A DNA stretch of 64,000 nucleotides from Zhengitettix transpicula. Its lineage: Eukaryota > Arthropoda > Insecta > Orthoptera > Tetrigidae. The DNA is taken from contig CM073596.1 in the NCBI GenBank assembly GCA_037074705.1, forward strand, positions 21,984,001 through 22,048,000, read 5' to 3'. Positions 50,646-62,204 of this stretch are shown piece after piece. Under the pieces are notes generated by a model that worked only from the letters and a program-made list of their open reading frames with translations, ran no database searches and was not told where the DNA came from. Both the position numbers and the translations under genes were made by a program. Every line of letters starts with the position of its first letter. Within the stretch, counting starts at the first letter, position 1.

Positions 50646-52403
50646 AATTATATATTTATCTGGAATTTAATTATAATTATAGAAACAAAACAATCAGGCA
50701 GAAAAAATTATTTATAATACAGACACATCTCTGGGACTTCCAGAAATAAATTAATTGTCTGACATTATTCCATTTAATAATCATAAGTCAGAAAAGTTGA
50801 CAGTTCATTATTTATTATAAATTAATAAAATTATATAACAACTTCTTGATGAATTTTTTTTATTTTTAAGAGTAATACGCCATACTTTCTTCAACATATT
50901 GTTTGTTGCCTTACAACAATATGATAACTTTTAATGCAATTAAATTAAAATAATCCAGATTTGAAAATTTGTTTTTCTCTGTATTTTTAGATTACGAACT
51001 TCAAATTTCATTTATGAAGAAATCTCAGGAAATTAGGGATTAAAATTTCGCGTCTGTTTCAATAGTTTTTATTATTATAATGTATTAAAGTTTTATCCAT
51101 AATAAATTTCTGATGTAATATGCTGAGGTTTTTTCATTTATTTAAAGGAGCCAGATAAATGCAGCGTGTTTCAAAACGATCCAAGTATTTCAATTGAAAA
51201 TAAATAAAACTTATTGTAATTATTATTTGTTGGTATACGAAGATTGTAAAATAATTTTTAGTTTAAATGACGGCATTCGTCAAGCCGTTACCTGAGATAA
51301 TGGAACACTTTTAAAACGTTGTCGAGGGATCAATGTGATGTTCTCTTTAAGATTCTTTATTTAAATCTGGCAAATTTCGAGGATTGTTATCGTGGACGGT
51401 GTTCGTATCACCTTTGTGTTGGAGGTGACAATAAATAATTATTACAATCAACTGCAATAGTTGGATCACATTACACTGGCCGTTTTTCTGTTAGCAGACC
51501 GATAGTTATTTACAGGTCTATAATTAAGCCAACAAAAAATATATTCATATGTTTATCGAAGTACGTCGTACAATAAATAATCTAAATTTGACAGCATTAT
51601 TATATAGTTATTATATAGGCTAATTTTATTAATTATTAAAGGCGGTATTACAAGTTGAATGTAATATAGGTGACATTTTTTTCTGATTTATTGGCTACTT
51701 TATAAATACTACTGAATAAAATATAACAATTAAAATATTTGAAGAATGACAGGAATAGTTTCAAAAAAAGGTCTAAAGGCATATTTGCTTCTATTTTGAC
51801 AAAGTTCATAAATACGTATCACCTTTATAACATTCAGAGTTAAATATCGTTGTCTATAATTTGTTACTGACTTACTCTCAGTGCCTAAGGAATAACTGAC
51901 GCGTGTCATATAATATTCTGATCTATTGGTTGAAAGCTAACATCTTCGACAAACGGCACAAATAAAACATTATAAAACTGTAACTGCCTCGAAAATCTAA
52001 TCCACGAAAAGTTTCGTCCGTATTATCCACTACCTCGTGCTTGGCCGTGGCCTTTAATTTGTTATAAATATATACGCGATTTAATTATACAAGCATCTTC
52101 GTAAATGAATTATTTGCACTATGAAGAACTGAAGCTAGTTGAAAATAATTATTTATACAGCCGCAATAATTTATTATATAGCTAAATTAACAACCTTTTC
52201 AACAGACATTTTAAAATATTTTATTCAACTCAATGTCGTTAATTTATTTCGTTGATAATAAAAATAGTCGTAAAATAAAATATTAATTTATTTTATTTCA
52301 GCTTTAGGTTAATTGGTAATTCTTACCTGTAAAAAAAAGGAAACAGAAACCGAATATTTAAATAACGAATGATTTCCCGGTGAATTGATTTAATAAAAAA
52401 ATT

Positions 52404-52465
52404 CTCGGTTTATCACCCGGGTCAAATGTTTTCTAATAAATATTTGACCCTGTTGATAAACGGAG
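52404..52465. repeat. Imperfect 62-bp palindrome
   Basis: Left arm CTCGGTTTATCACCCGGGTCAAAT pairs with right arm ATTTGACCCTGTTGATAAACGGAG around a short AT loop. It may be a small hairpin repeat. Confidence 0.75.
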
Positions 52466-52989
52466 TATCTCTTATAATAAACAGAATAAATTGTTGTTTT
52501 CCTGAATATAATATATAATAAACGATACCTTCATATGATTAAAAACTACTTACCAATTCCGAATTATCAACTCATATGCTTTGATATAATACCTACCTTT
52601 CTCCACAAAGTCGTGTTTGTATGATTCATGTAGCTTCATTGTATTAGGATGAAGTCTATTTGTTTTCTACACAAGTCTCCTAAATGTCCAGCCTACGCTT
52701 GTGCAATTTAAATACTGTATTGGATAATTATCATTTAATTTCCCTTACAAAACTCAGAATTTATACTCTTTCGTTCTTCGAACAAAGTCCAAACAACTTC
52801 CACTACACGTTCACCAATCTCAATACAGTAACATTTATATCCTTTACTGAAATGAAACATTTACGTCTCATTGAAAATTAATAATACGAAAGATAGTCAA
52901 ATACAGACGAAAGAAGTGTCTGTATTTGGGTACCTTTCTTATTATTAATTTCCTTCATTCTTTATCACAATTATTATTGCATAGCCTAT

Positions 52990-54085
52990 TTGCTGCCTCC
53001 TAAACTGGTCGAGGCATGGGGAAGGGAATGCTGCGTCCCCACAGCAAACTCCTCTCTCGCTATCGGAAGGGCGTGGGACAAGTACCAAATACCCGACCTA
53101 CCTGATGCAGGTTTTTCTAGGGTTTTCCCTGCATTTCTTTAGGCCCGGGGGCCCTAGTAACCCTTGGCTACCTTCCTCTACCCTTACGCATCCCCCATTT
53201 CAAATCCCTTCCTATGCTATTAAAGGGGAGTTGCCCAATGTGGATCACCCTCATGTAGCCTGTTGCCCTAAAAAAAAATCTACCCTTCCTTCTACAAGGA
53301 GAGATACGAAGGGGCTACATTTGGGTATGCCTTTTCCTCTCCGTTTTTGAACTAAGGTTCCCACAAGCCGAGGCACCTCGGCCTGTTTTGAGAGGTGTAT
53401 GTTCCGGGCAGACCTTGGGCATACGGTAAAAGTTGTCCGCTATTCCCATTGGAATTGTCGGCCAGCTGCCTCCTAAACTGGTCGAGGCACGGAATGCTGC
53501 ATCCCCACATCAAACTCCCTCTCCCGCTATCTGAAGGGCGTGGGACAAGTACCCAATGCCCGACCTACCTGATGCAGAATTTTCTAGGATTTGTCCTGCA
53601 TTTCTTTATGCGAATGCCGGGTAGGATCCTTAAACTATAGCCCGGGGGCCCTAGTTACCCTTGGCTACCTTCCTCCACCCTTCCGCATCCACCCTTTCAA
53701 ATCCCTTTCCTATACTATAAGAGAGAAGTTGTCACTATGTGGATTACCCTACACATAGCCTGTCTACACCCAAAAAAAATCTACCCTTCCGCATCCCCCC
53801 TTTCAAATCCTTTCCTATGCTATTAAAGGGGATTTGCCCAACGTGGATTACCCTCATGTAGCCTATTGCCCTAAAAAAAATCTGAAGGGCGTGGAACAAT
53901 GCCCGACCTACCTGATGCAGGTTTTTCTAGGGTTTCCCTGCATTACTTTTAGGCAAATGCCGGGTAGGACCCTAAAAATATAGTCCTTCCACATCCCCCC
54001 TTTCAAATCCCTTCCTATGCTATTAAAGGGAAGTTACCACTATGTGGATTACCCTATACATAGCCTGTCTACACCTTTTAAGAAA
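52990..54085 (+). mobile_element. Tandem array of four A-tailed retroposon pieces
   Basis: Head-to-tail pieces are 52997-53280 (lacks the 5' part), 53285-53780 (near full), 53781-53881 (3' part only) and 53882-54085 (3' half). The first three end in A(8-9) preceded by CCT or CCC and are followed by TCTACCC or TCTGAAGG; the last ends in a degraded A-rich tail. Open frames inside (for example 53395-53640) are not conserved as protein between copies. Insertion of later copies at the A-tail of earlier ones, or unequal exchange, could give this pattern. Confidence 0.75.
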
Positions 54086-54261
54086 ATAAAGCTCAATTTA
54101 TCAGGAGCTTTTTATTATTATTTAAGACAAGTAAATATATGTAATAGTATCTTCAACTCCAGAACTGCGTTGAGTATTGCTCAAATTCCAACACTATTTT
54201 TTTTTTCTCATGCTACTGACCAAATAACATATAATGTATGTCTTTCTTGGTGTAAAGAATA

Positions 54262-54412
54262 AAAACTTCTCGGGCTTCTAACCGAGTGCAAAATTGAATC
54301 TGCGACGTTTATTGTCATCGTCTTCTAGCAAAGGCTTAATACTTTGCCAGAAGACATATCGCAACGTCGCAGATACAATTTTGCACTCGGTTAGAAACCC
54401 GAGAAGATTTTA
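54262..54412. mobile_element. ~150-bp palindromic element (MITE-like / inverted Penelope ends)
   Basis: CTTCTCGGGCTTCTAACCGAG...TGCAAAATTG..TCTGCGACGTT at the left is inverted at the right as AACGTCGCAGA..CAATTTTGCA then CTCGGTTAGAAACCCGAGAAG. Loop sequences around AAGGCTTAATACTTTGCC also pair. The right arm translates to TYRNVADTILHSVRNPRRFYS, like the 3' ends of Penelope-type elements. It is therefore probably two inverted terminal fragments and not a classic DNA-transposon MITE. Confidence 0.65.
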
Positions 54413-56029
54413 TTCAAATGATACATATTTCTTTGTAGTGGTGGCGTCAGAGACTGACAATAATGATTGTGTTATAGTGTTAATAAAGGATAATGAAACG
54501 TAATTATTATATGACCTCTACAACCGACATTTTCATTCTCGTATTGATATACATTTTTAATGCTCTGCAACTTCTCGACATAGAATCTGGATGCGGGATT
54601 CTCTCGTCGATATTAATGTGTGCGAAGGGCTTAATACGAATTTTTATATTAAATTACATTGATACAGTAATACTAACCAGAAAAAATAGCCAATTACAGA
54701 CAAATATGTGACAAACACGTTCTTTTGACATGTTCATGACCTCTGCTATCTCTCTCACTTTAATTAATTAAGATTATTGCTATTGACAAGTACATGCATT
54801 ACAATCTATATTCCACACTGTCATTTTTGCTACTAAGTATCTCTTCACCGACAGAAATCAACGTTGGCTGCCAAATATTGTACCACACATCAAGTGGCAG
54901 TAGTTGACTGTAGGGATATGGGTGGGAATAAAATCAACGTTATTTCCTCATATTAATATACATTTCTTTACAATTAAAAATATATATTAAATATATTTCT
55001 CCAGGGTCTAGCAGGGTCTAACAGTAAATTTACAAGAAGACTGAAAATAAAATGGCCATCACATCTCTAGACATGATTTCGCTGGAGGGGGTCTCATCAT
55101 TCTACAATCTATGTAAATAACATTAATAAAATGTAATCTGATTGCTAATAAATATATTAAATAAAATTTTGCTTTTAACATCTTTCCATCCTATTTCATT
55201 CAGCCGGCATACTTCATAGTTTAATTTTTTTGTTTCAGAAATTTGGCTTTCTTCCAGAACATTGTGGACTTTATAGCAGTTGAGTGGTCTTCAGCGTTAG
55301 GTCTTTATCGCCATCGCAGTGCGTCACGTTAAGTACATTCATTATTGGTCTGTCACAATTCTGGCGTACAGAGAGTATTATCACGAAAATGTGACAAAAA
55401 TTGATTACGAAGTTCAGTGTCCTCAGGTTCGGTGCATCCAGAGGCATGACATGACGATAGGAAACGGCTACAGTGACAATAATAAATGGGCTTGTACAAT
55501 CATGTATAGACCTATATATTATATAAATATCCTATTTTATTAATAATTATTTAAATGTGTTTTTTATTGTTAAGAATGTTCGGCCAAAACGACAGGTGCT
55601 CGGAAATCGTTTGTGTCAGTTTTGTTGAACAAAAGTTACGGCTCTGTTATTTTCGCTGACACACGAATGAGTTCTCCATAGGGTGGGGGGTGAGGGGGGG
55701 GGGGTCACGTGGCTAAGTTCACTAATGAAACCAAAATAAGGAAGTCAAGCGGTAAGAACCCGCAAATAAAAATAAGCATTTGTGCCCCTGGAGTGGTGGA
55801 GAGAACATCCAGTGTGGGAGGACTCATTCTGCTGCACGGCCATGTTGAGTCCCTGGTAAGCTGCTGATGACCTGCGTTTTCACTCATGGAGGAAGGAACT
55901 TGGGAATTTAAGAGTCCGCTGGTCGTTTATTTTTTAAAGTCTGTTAGTATTTCAATTTATTTGTTAATTTTAAACTGTATTTGCCACTAAAGCTAAAGCG
56001 AATTGTACTTGAATTGTTGTTAAGTGCGG
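54413..56029. other. Non-coding DNA, nothing recognised
   Basis: AT-rich, with a G-rich tract at about 55682-55705 that includes G(12). Short frames (for example 55319-55543 on +) have no domain. Confidence 0.55.
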
Positions 56030-57000
56030 AATATGCACAAAATGCAAGCAAACAAAGAAAGAAAGTTTTGGAACGAAATTTAGCGAGAAAATGGAGCTTG
56101 ATTCAGGCTTGAGCATCAGGATAGTGTAAGGGCCGAGGAGTTGGCAAGTAACAGGAGCTAAGAGGGTGAGCAGGTGGCGCGTCCACGAGCTGCAACCACG
56201 TGGCCTTTGGGCGCGGAGCTCGGCTGACCACGCGACCTACTTGGCCCTTACACTATCCTGGTACTCCGCAAGAATATTCGGCCGAATTCTCGCCACAATT
56301 TCCCATGTATGTTATTACTTACGTACACGTTAGTATCAATTAATAAATACACTACTTACTTCATCTATCTATTATTTATCGTTTGATATATTTTGTCAAC
56401 ACACAATTTTTGTTGTTGTTGTTAATACGCGTACTTCTTACTCCTCGTTGTCAGGTTATATTAATAATAATATATTTAGCATTAAACGTCGTCTCACAAT
56501 GATTAGTTTTCTATCGCAAAAACATTTTGTTTAATTGTTTTGCTGCCTTACGCGTAAAGCAGCGATTAATTAATATACTTCTTAATTTCCATCTATTTAT
56601 TTATTGTTTGATATATTTGTCGACACATAATTAATTCTTATGGTGTTAGTGCGTTCATAATTTACGTAAATCATTGATTCACAAATAATACGTATTACTC
56701 CCCGTGTCAGGGTATGTTAATAATATAGTTAGCATGAAACGTAGACTCACACTTCACGAGTTTTCGTTCGCAAAAGTATTTTGTTTTCATTGTTTTACTG
56801 CTTGCAGCATTACGCATGAAGGAAAGATTAGTATACTTGTTAATTTCTTTCATCTCTTTATTTAACGAATGATATATGTGAACACATAATTGTTTTTATG
56901 TTTTTAATCATTGAACGGAGGAGCAGAATTCACGAAACACGGCAATATTGTTAATATATTTAGCATTAACCGTCGTCTCACGTTAAATTAATTTACTGGT
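56030..57000. mobile_element. Foldback-like element: inverted core plus arm of sub-repeats
   Basis: A perfect 16-bp inverted repeat, GGATAGTGTAAGGGCC (56119-56134) and its complement (56243-56258), encloses a GC-rich core. Pairing continues imperfectly outward (GAAATT..GCGAGAA on both sides). To the right are three diverged sub-repeats (about 56300-56545, 56546-56805 and 56806-57000). Each runs through TACGC(G/A)T, TTTATTTA(T/A), GTTTGATATAT, GAACACATAATT and a TTAGCAT(T/G)AA.CGT.G.CTCAC segment. Long arms made of direct sub-repeats are typical of foldback/Galileo-type DNA transposons; that class is inference. No transposase was seen. Confidence 0.55.
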
Positions 57001-57074
57001 GTTTGTGATACTTCTTGTAATTGTAAAGGACAGGAAAAAAGACTCTTTATTATCAATATAAAACTCCAAAATTA

Positions 57075-57345
57075 AAAAAATTGGAAAACTGTCGAAAACC
57101 TTACTCCGCCACATGTCCCAGGAATTCTGCTTACAACTTCGCCGACCCCGAGGGGACACGCGGAGAGAGCTCGAAGCCGAGCGAATTTGGAAGCAGACAG
57201 CGAAATGCTTTGGAGTAAGGACCCCGCCGGGACTCGAACCCACAGCCGGCTACGCACAGAATCATTGCGTTACACCGACCTGAATTCTAGCCACTGAGCC
57301 ACGGACGAGGCGAAGTTTGGACGTTTTAATCTCCCTTAAGAGTCG
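57075..57345 (-). mobile_element. tRNA-derived SINE-like element
   Basis: On the minus strand a Pol III A box, TGGCTCAGTGGC (complement of 57290-57301), and a perfect B box, GGTTCGAGTCC (complement of 57230-57240), are spaced about 49 bp apart. They precede an unrelated GC-rich body ending near a T-rich/A-rich stretch at about 57080. It does not fold as a complete tRNA, and the spacing is long, so it is called a SINE or tRNA pseudogene and not a tRNA gene. Confidence 0.55.
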
Positions 57346-57398
57346 CAAACCTCGACGGTGACTGGTAAAAATCTGGAAGAAACAAAAAACGTAAGCTG

Positions 57399-57560
57399 TT
57401 AGTAGGCTCGAAACCGGAACCGTCGGCTACAGTTACACTCACCTGGACTCGAACCTCTGAGCCACTGAGTGAGGTGAAGGTTGATGACTTGAATCTCCCC
57501 TATGAGTGGCAATACACGACAGTGACGGGTGAATAAATACGTATGGGAGACAGAAAAAAT
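57399..57560 (-). mobile_element. Second, degenerate SINE-like unit
   Basis: On the minus strand, a leader like that of the neighbouring unit (ACTC.TA.GGGAGATT...CTTC.CCTC) precedes AGTGGCTCAGAGGTTCGAGTCC. Here the A-box-like and B-box-like segments lie almost adjacent, as if the region between them were deleted, and GTGTAACTGTAGCC.ACGGTT follows. It lies in the same orientation as the element at 57075-57345. Confidence 0.45.
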
Positions 57561-58385
57561 TAACCCCGTGAGGAACCTCGTGCATTGGGGCGGGGAGGGA
57601 AATGGAATAGAAATGACATTTAAAAATGCAATGGTCCTCAAGTTAATTTATTTCTGGAATGTTACAATTTAGAGAAAACTTAGCAACAATTTTTCAATCA
57701 TATTAAGTGTCTTCCTCACAAGTTAATCACTCTTTATTACGGGGAAAATGAAGGAATGTAAGTTCAACAATTATTTATAAAGATAACTATTAAATTTATT
57801 AAACAAATTGTAGTCTTCGTTGAGTTAACAATTTTTTAATTTTATGCCTCGGCTTTTGTGAGAACTCAATTATCGGGCTTCTAACAAAGATAGTACAAAA
57901 AATGAAATTTAATTGACAATAGAATTATTCCTAATCTGAAATTTATAGAATTTTAATAAAGTTATCGAATTCTTACTGAAATCTGACGGTAGATATTTAC
58001 ATATAAAGTTTACAGATTAAAAAATTGTTTGAATTACTTACCGTCGTGTAATCTTCACGTAATTTGTTTGTAAATTAATTTTCTTGTTATTAACTCCACT
58101 CCTCACTAACAGACCGTTTGCACTGATTCTACTTTATTATTGTTTGCAAACTCTTAGAACACTGTCGATGTCTTTCTGTTTGTGAATATCTAATTGTCTG
58201 TAGCTTCCTCTGTGAATATCTGCTGTAACTGCTTGGCCACGCTGATTGTTTTACTGCACACTAGCTTGACATATCCGAGCAAATAACAAACGGCCTCCCA
58301 CGCAACATCACACAACCACTGCTGCAGACTCCTAACACACTCTGGCTCTGTGTCTGGTGACGAACTCTGCTAATTATTTTTTTTG
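57561..58385. other. Non-coding DNA
   Basis: AT-rich, then a segment with TGTGAATATCT repeated about 35 bp apart near 58180 and 58212. No gene recognised. Confidence 0.5.
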
Positions 58386-58605
58386 AGGGCAACAGGCTAC
58401 ATGAGGCTGATTCACAATGGGCAACTCCCCTTTAATGTCATAGGAAGGGAGTTGAAAGGGAGGATGCGGAAGGGTAGAGGAAGATAGCCAAGGGATAACT
58501 AGGGCCCCCGGGCTATACTTTAAGGATCCTACCCGGCATTCGCCTAAAGAAATGCAGGGAAAACCCTAGAAAAACCTGCATCGGGTAGGTCGAGCATTTG
58601 CTAAG
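58386..58605 (-). mobile_element. A-tailed retroposon copy, minus strand
   Basis: Complement of the 3' part of the family at 46560-47075. It shows the AACAGGCTACATGA end preceded by T(8) (the complemented A-tail), GGCAACTCCCCTTTAAT, GGGCCCCCGGGCTATA, GGATCCTACCCGGCATTCGCC and AAAAACCTGCATC. It keeps the CTGCATTTCTTTAGGCGAATG segment better than copy 52997-53280. Confidence 0.7.
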
Positions 58606-58639
58606 TTCTGCACGTCTATTTATGCCTTTACGACAATCA

Positions 58640-58740
58640 CATTGTAGCGAGAATCATCGCCTCCACATTCTCGCCAAACAATGCACTTAGTCACGATGCC
58701 ATGGCCTCAGAGACACGCCGCCAATAATGAAAGAACTAAT
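58640..58740 (+). repeat. Diverged repeat, partner of 60436-60545
   Basis: CGACAATCA...ATGCC.TGGCCTCAGAGACACGCCGCCAATAATG.AAAGAA aligns with CGACAATCAT...ATGCTCTGGCCTCAAAGTTACGCCGACAATAAT.TTAAAGAA at 60436-60560, about 1.8 kb away in the same orientation. The function is unknown. Confidence 0.5.
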
Positions 58741-59135
58741 TTACTCGTATTTATTAATTACATATTTGTAATTGCTACAATATTCATATTACGGCGCACA
58801 GTTTTCATTTTAATAAAGTTGTCGGGCCACCTGCTTGGATTTTGTGCAGTAACAACTTACGATTTTAAGTAGAATTCGCGTTTGCTTTATTGGCAAATAC
58901 ACTTTGAAATTTACAAATAAATTCAAGAACTAACACACTTTAAAAAAATAAACGTATATATGCAGGACTCGTCAATCCCCAAGTCACGCCATGCATGAAA
59001 ACACTCCCTCAAGATTAACTCTCGTATTATTGAACAAGGAAATCAAAGCAATAAAATATTACATTTTATAGTCTAAAAGACTGATTTACTGACAATTATA
59101 TCAATGTAATAAAATCCAAATTTATGCAAATATAA

Positions 59136-59830
59136 ATGAAACTGAGTCTTTCGCATAATACTGACAATAATATTACCTATTATAAAGACATTACAATGAA
59201 AAACATTTTTAAACCAATAAATAATGGATCCAATGACACAACGTTTAATGCTAACTATATTAATATTATTGCTGTGTTTCCGTTCAATGATGTAAATAAA
59301 TTATACACACGCATTAACAACATAAATAATAAGTTGACATATATATATATATATATATATATATCAATAAATAAATAGATGTAATTAAGAATTGTATTTA
59401 ATTGTTCCTTGACGCGTAACGGGAAAAATTCATTAACATCATTTTTCGAGTATCTATTAAAAGAATATATTTACTATACTTTTATTCGTGTTTTGTCATT
59501 AGATATATTTTATTATTGTCGATATTTTCTATTATACGTAATTATTTTAGAAGCAATATATAAGACGTAGTTAATTTAGATTTAGATAGTAAAATAAATA
59601 TGTCCAAAATAAGACGTGAAGTTATTTATTATAGAGTAATAATAAAAAAATTGTGTGTTGACAAATTGTAATAATAAATGAACTTAAAAAGTATATTTAT
59701 TAATTGTTCTTATACCCGTAACATTAACAACAGGAATAAAATATATAATTGTTAAATAAATAGATGAAGTATATTTATTAATTGTTACTAACGTACGTAC
59801 GCACGTAACACTCTTGCATATAAATAACAT
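59136..59830. mobile_element. Arm of foldback-like sub-repeats, inverted relative to 56300-57000
   Basis: Units at about 59235-59420, 59645-59735 and 59736-59815 match the complement of the sub-repeats at 56300-57000. They carry ACGTTTAATGCTAA.TATATTAA, CCGTTCAATGAT, GCATTAACAAC, TAAATAGATG, TTAATTGTT and a closing CGCGTAAC-like segment. A (TA) run at 59339-59364 expands one unit. Confidence 0.55.
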
Positions 59831-60307
59831 ACCATTAACAACAATCTAATAAAGATTGTGACTTGCAATTGTCATCAAAGTTACAAAACATAAATACAAA
59901 TTTAATTTACAATAACAAAATTTTATAAAAGAATGTAACAACAAAAAACTAGCAGTAAATTATATTTACATAAAAGTTTACAATATTACGTTTCTATATA
60001 CCATTTTTATTTAGAGCTGCTCTGGTACCGGTTTGTGCACTCCATACTTATTTTATTTTTAAAGAAAAATATTTAATTTACAAGCCATAACACTAATTGC
60101 TATTATCGTTTCATTTCACAAAAATTCCGGCGTCTCTGTAAGAACTGGTCACGGACTTGACGTTGTCGTACTTATTGTCACACCCATTTTTGCTGTAGAA
60201 GTACGTAAATGCCAAATGTGATATATACAGCCTTTTTCAGCTTCGACTTTGCCGAATACCTAAATATTTACGAGAATCCTCGGATGGTCTCCAAAACTAT
60301 GTTCACT

Positions 60308-60416
60308 CTGATCACTCCGGTCAGATCTTCAAAACAGTCTGCCGTGACCACTCCGGTCAGCATCCCAACACGCACTCGCCATGACCACTCTGCTCAAGCT
60401 CCCACAAACACACTGG
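60308..60416 (+). repeat. Three tandem ~36-bp units
   Basis: Units 60308-60343 (36), 60344-60380 (37) and 60381-60416 (36) each begin (C/G/A)TGA(T/C)CACTC(C/T)G and continue (G)TCA(G/A).(T/C)C..CAAAC/CAACA. They lie inside an open frame (60209-60505) with no recognised domain. Confidence 0.65.
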
Positions 60417-60545
60417 TCTGTTTTCGCCATAGTTCTGCATCGTACGCTTTTCGACAATCATCGCGCAGCAACCTTTCTAGTCTCTGCATTTTTGCGCAAC
60501 ACTGACTGTTCTTTAGAATGCTCTGGCCTCAAAGTTACGCCGACA

Positions 60546-62086
60546 ATAATATTAAAGAAAAAATTATTAAATAACTTAATTTCCCTTTGAAAATCTTTTC
60601 AATATATATAAGTAACCAGATAGTAAAGAATAAACGAAATGTAATTAATAGGTTATATTACAATCCTTGTTTGGCCTCGCCTCGCCTCGACGACATGGCG
60701 ATTGGAGACTTGAGTAAACGGGCCTCGTTTGATGGCACGAGACATGAGGAGGTACGTACGTAGCATACAGGATTACATTCACCTTCAAATTCTTTAAAAT
60801 AATTTATTATAATAATATGAAAATAATATTTATCGTCTACGAATGTTGAGACCAACGTTCGTGAAATATGAACAATTTCCAGGAAGTTGGAGACTGGAGC
60901 AAGACTCACAACTAAGAAGTTTACAGAGTTTTTGCATCAATTTAAGTTGAAGCAGTTACTGTTTGGAAAAGTTCACCTGTAGGACCTTAAACATGACGTT
61001 CCAAGCATTGTTTCAGAAATATTTTTTTAAATGAAATCGTATATATAAATTAATTAGATCTTTTGTTCATAGCAATTTTCTGCTCAACCTGGCAACAACG
61101 ACAAATATTTAAATGTTATTTAAAGTTAAATGACGTTCATTTCAAGGGTAGAAATTATCACAATGGTCGCAAATAATTTTCTTGTTTCACCTTTTTTGTC
61201 AAATTCCTTTGCTCAGGCAAATAATAGAAAAATCTTACTGGAATTAAGATTTCGTTTTTAGACTCTTTTTGGTTATTTATGGAGTTTTTACAGAATTTAT
61301 AATAATTATTTTCGGTATCGGTCATCTAATATAATTACTATGAAGTCAGCCATTGAAGCATTCTTGTGCTTCTATATAAATCTCGTGATACTTGTAAAAC
61401 ACTTCATTCGATGATTTTTGTATATTGAAGATAAACCAAACAAAAAGTGTCTTCCAATATTTGAATGAAGGAGTTGTTCTTGTCAGTATGAATTATTTTA
61501 ATGTATTGCACCCAACACTGCAGTAGAGGTTCCTCAATCCAACATAACTGATATACATTAATTCTTACCAGATGCCCAAGCTTTCTGTGTAAAAGTTTCA
61601 AATTAATTTTCTTTTCAGCTGTCCAAGTGAAATTGAATCTAATCATTGTATTTCTGCATACTTTTTCTGTCAAAAATCTGAAATCTATGTATATTATTTA
61701 ATTTGTGGTTTTATTTTGGATCTACATTCTCAAAATCTTAGTTTTACTTTTGCCTCATTTACATATTGTCAGCTTCAAGGGTGTGGACATGATTTGTAGC
61801 ATACGTACATTATAAGAGGTCCCTACAAAATTAAATTACTTTTCCTGGCACTGCCTCATAATATTAATTCAATATTTTTTAAATCAGTATGGACCTTATT
61901 CTGCCAGTTAACTAGTGGCTGATCACAAATATTTGGTTAGTTATTTATTGAGTTTGATTTTACTACATTCTAACTGTTTAACTTATGCCAGTAACTACTG
62001 GAATTATGCACATAATTTTTTAAATTTTTAAATAATTTCATTTGCTTCTTTGGTTCATCCCTTATTATTTGCAAATATATTGAAAG

Positions 62087-62128
<42 letters not shown>

Positions 62129-62204
62129 TGATAATAACAAGTCTGATTTGCCTGGCGATTACAATTACAAGTTTCAGGAGGAACACCAGGAAATGAATTA
62201 AACG
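60546..62204. other. AT-rich non-coding DNA
   Basis: No gene recognised. A (TA)17 microsatellite lies at 62089-62122. The 89-codon minus-strand frame at 61404-61673 has no recognisable domain. Confidence 0.55.
62089..62122. repeat. (TA)17 microsatellite
   Basis: Seventeen uninterrupted TA units between the AT-rich region and the sub-repeat unit at 62205. Confidence 0.95.

Larger units (their letters stand above)
49656..52989. other. AT-rich non-coding DNA
   Basis: No gene recognised. It holds a Penelope-like 3' end (50510-50645) and one imperfect palindrome (52404-52465). Confidence 0.6.

Noticed and set aside
60209..60505. 98-codon frame with Ser/Thr-rich product
   Set aside because: It is built over 36-bp tandem repeats, one of which is 37 bp; no domain.
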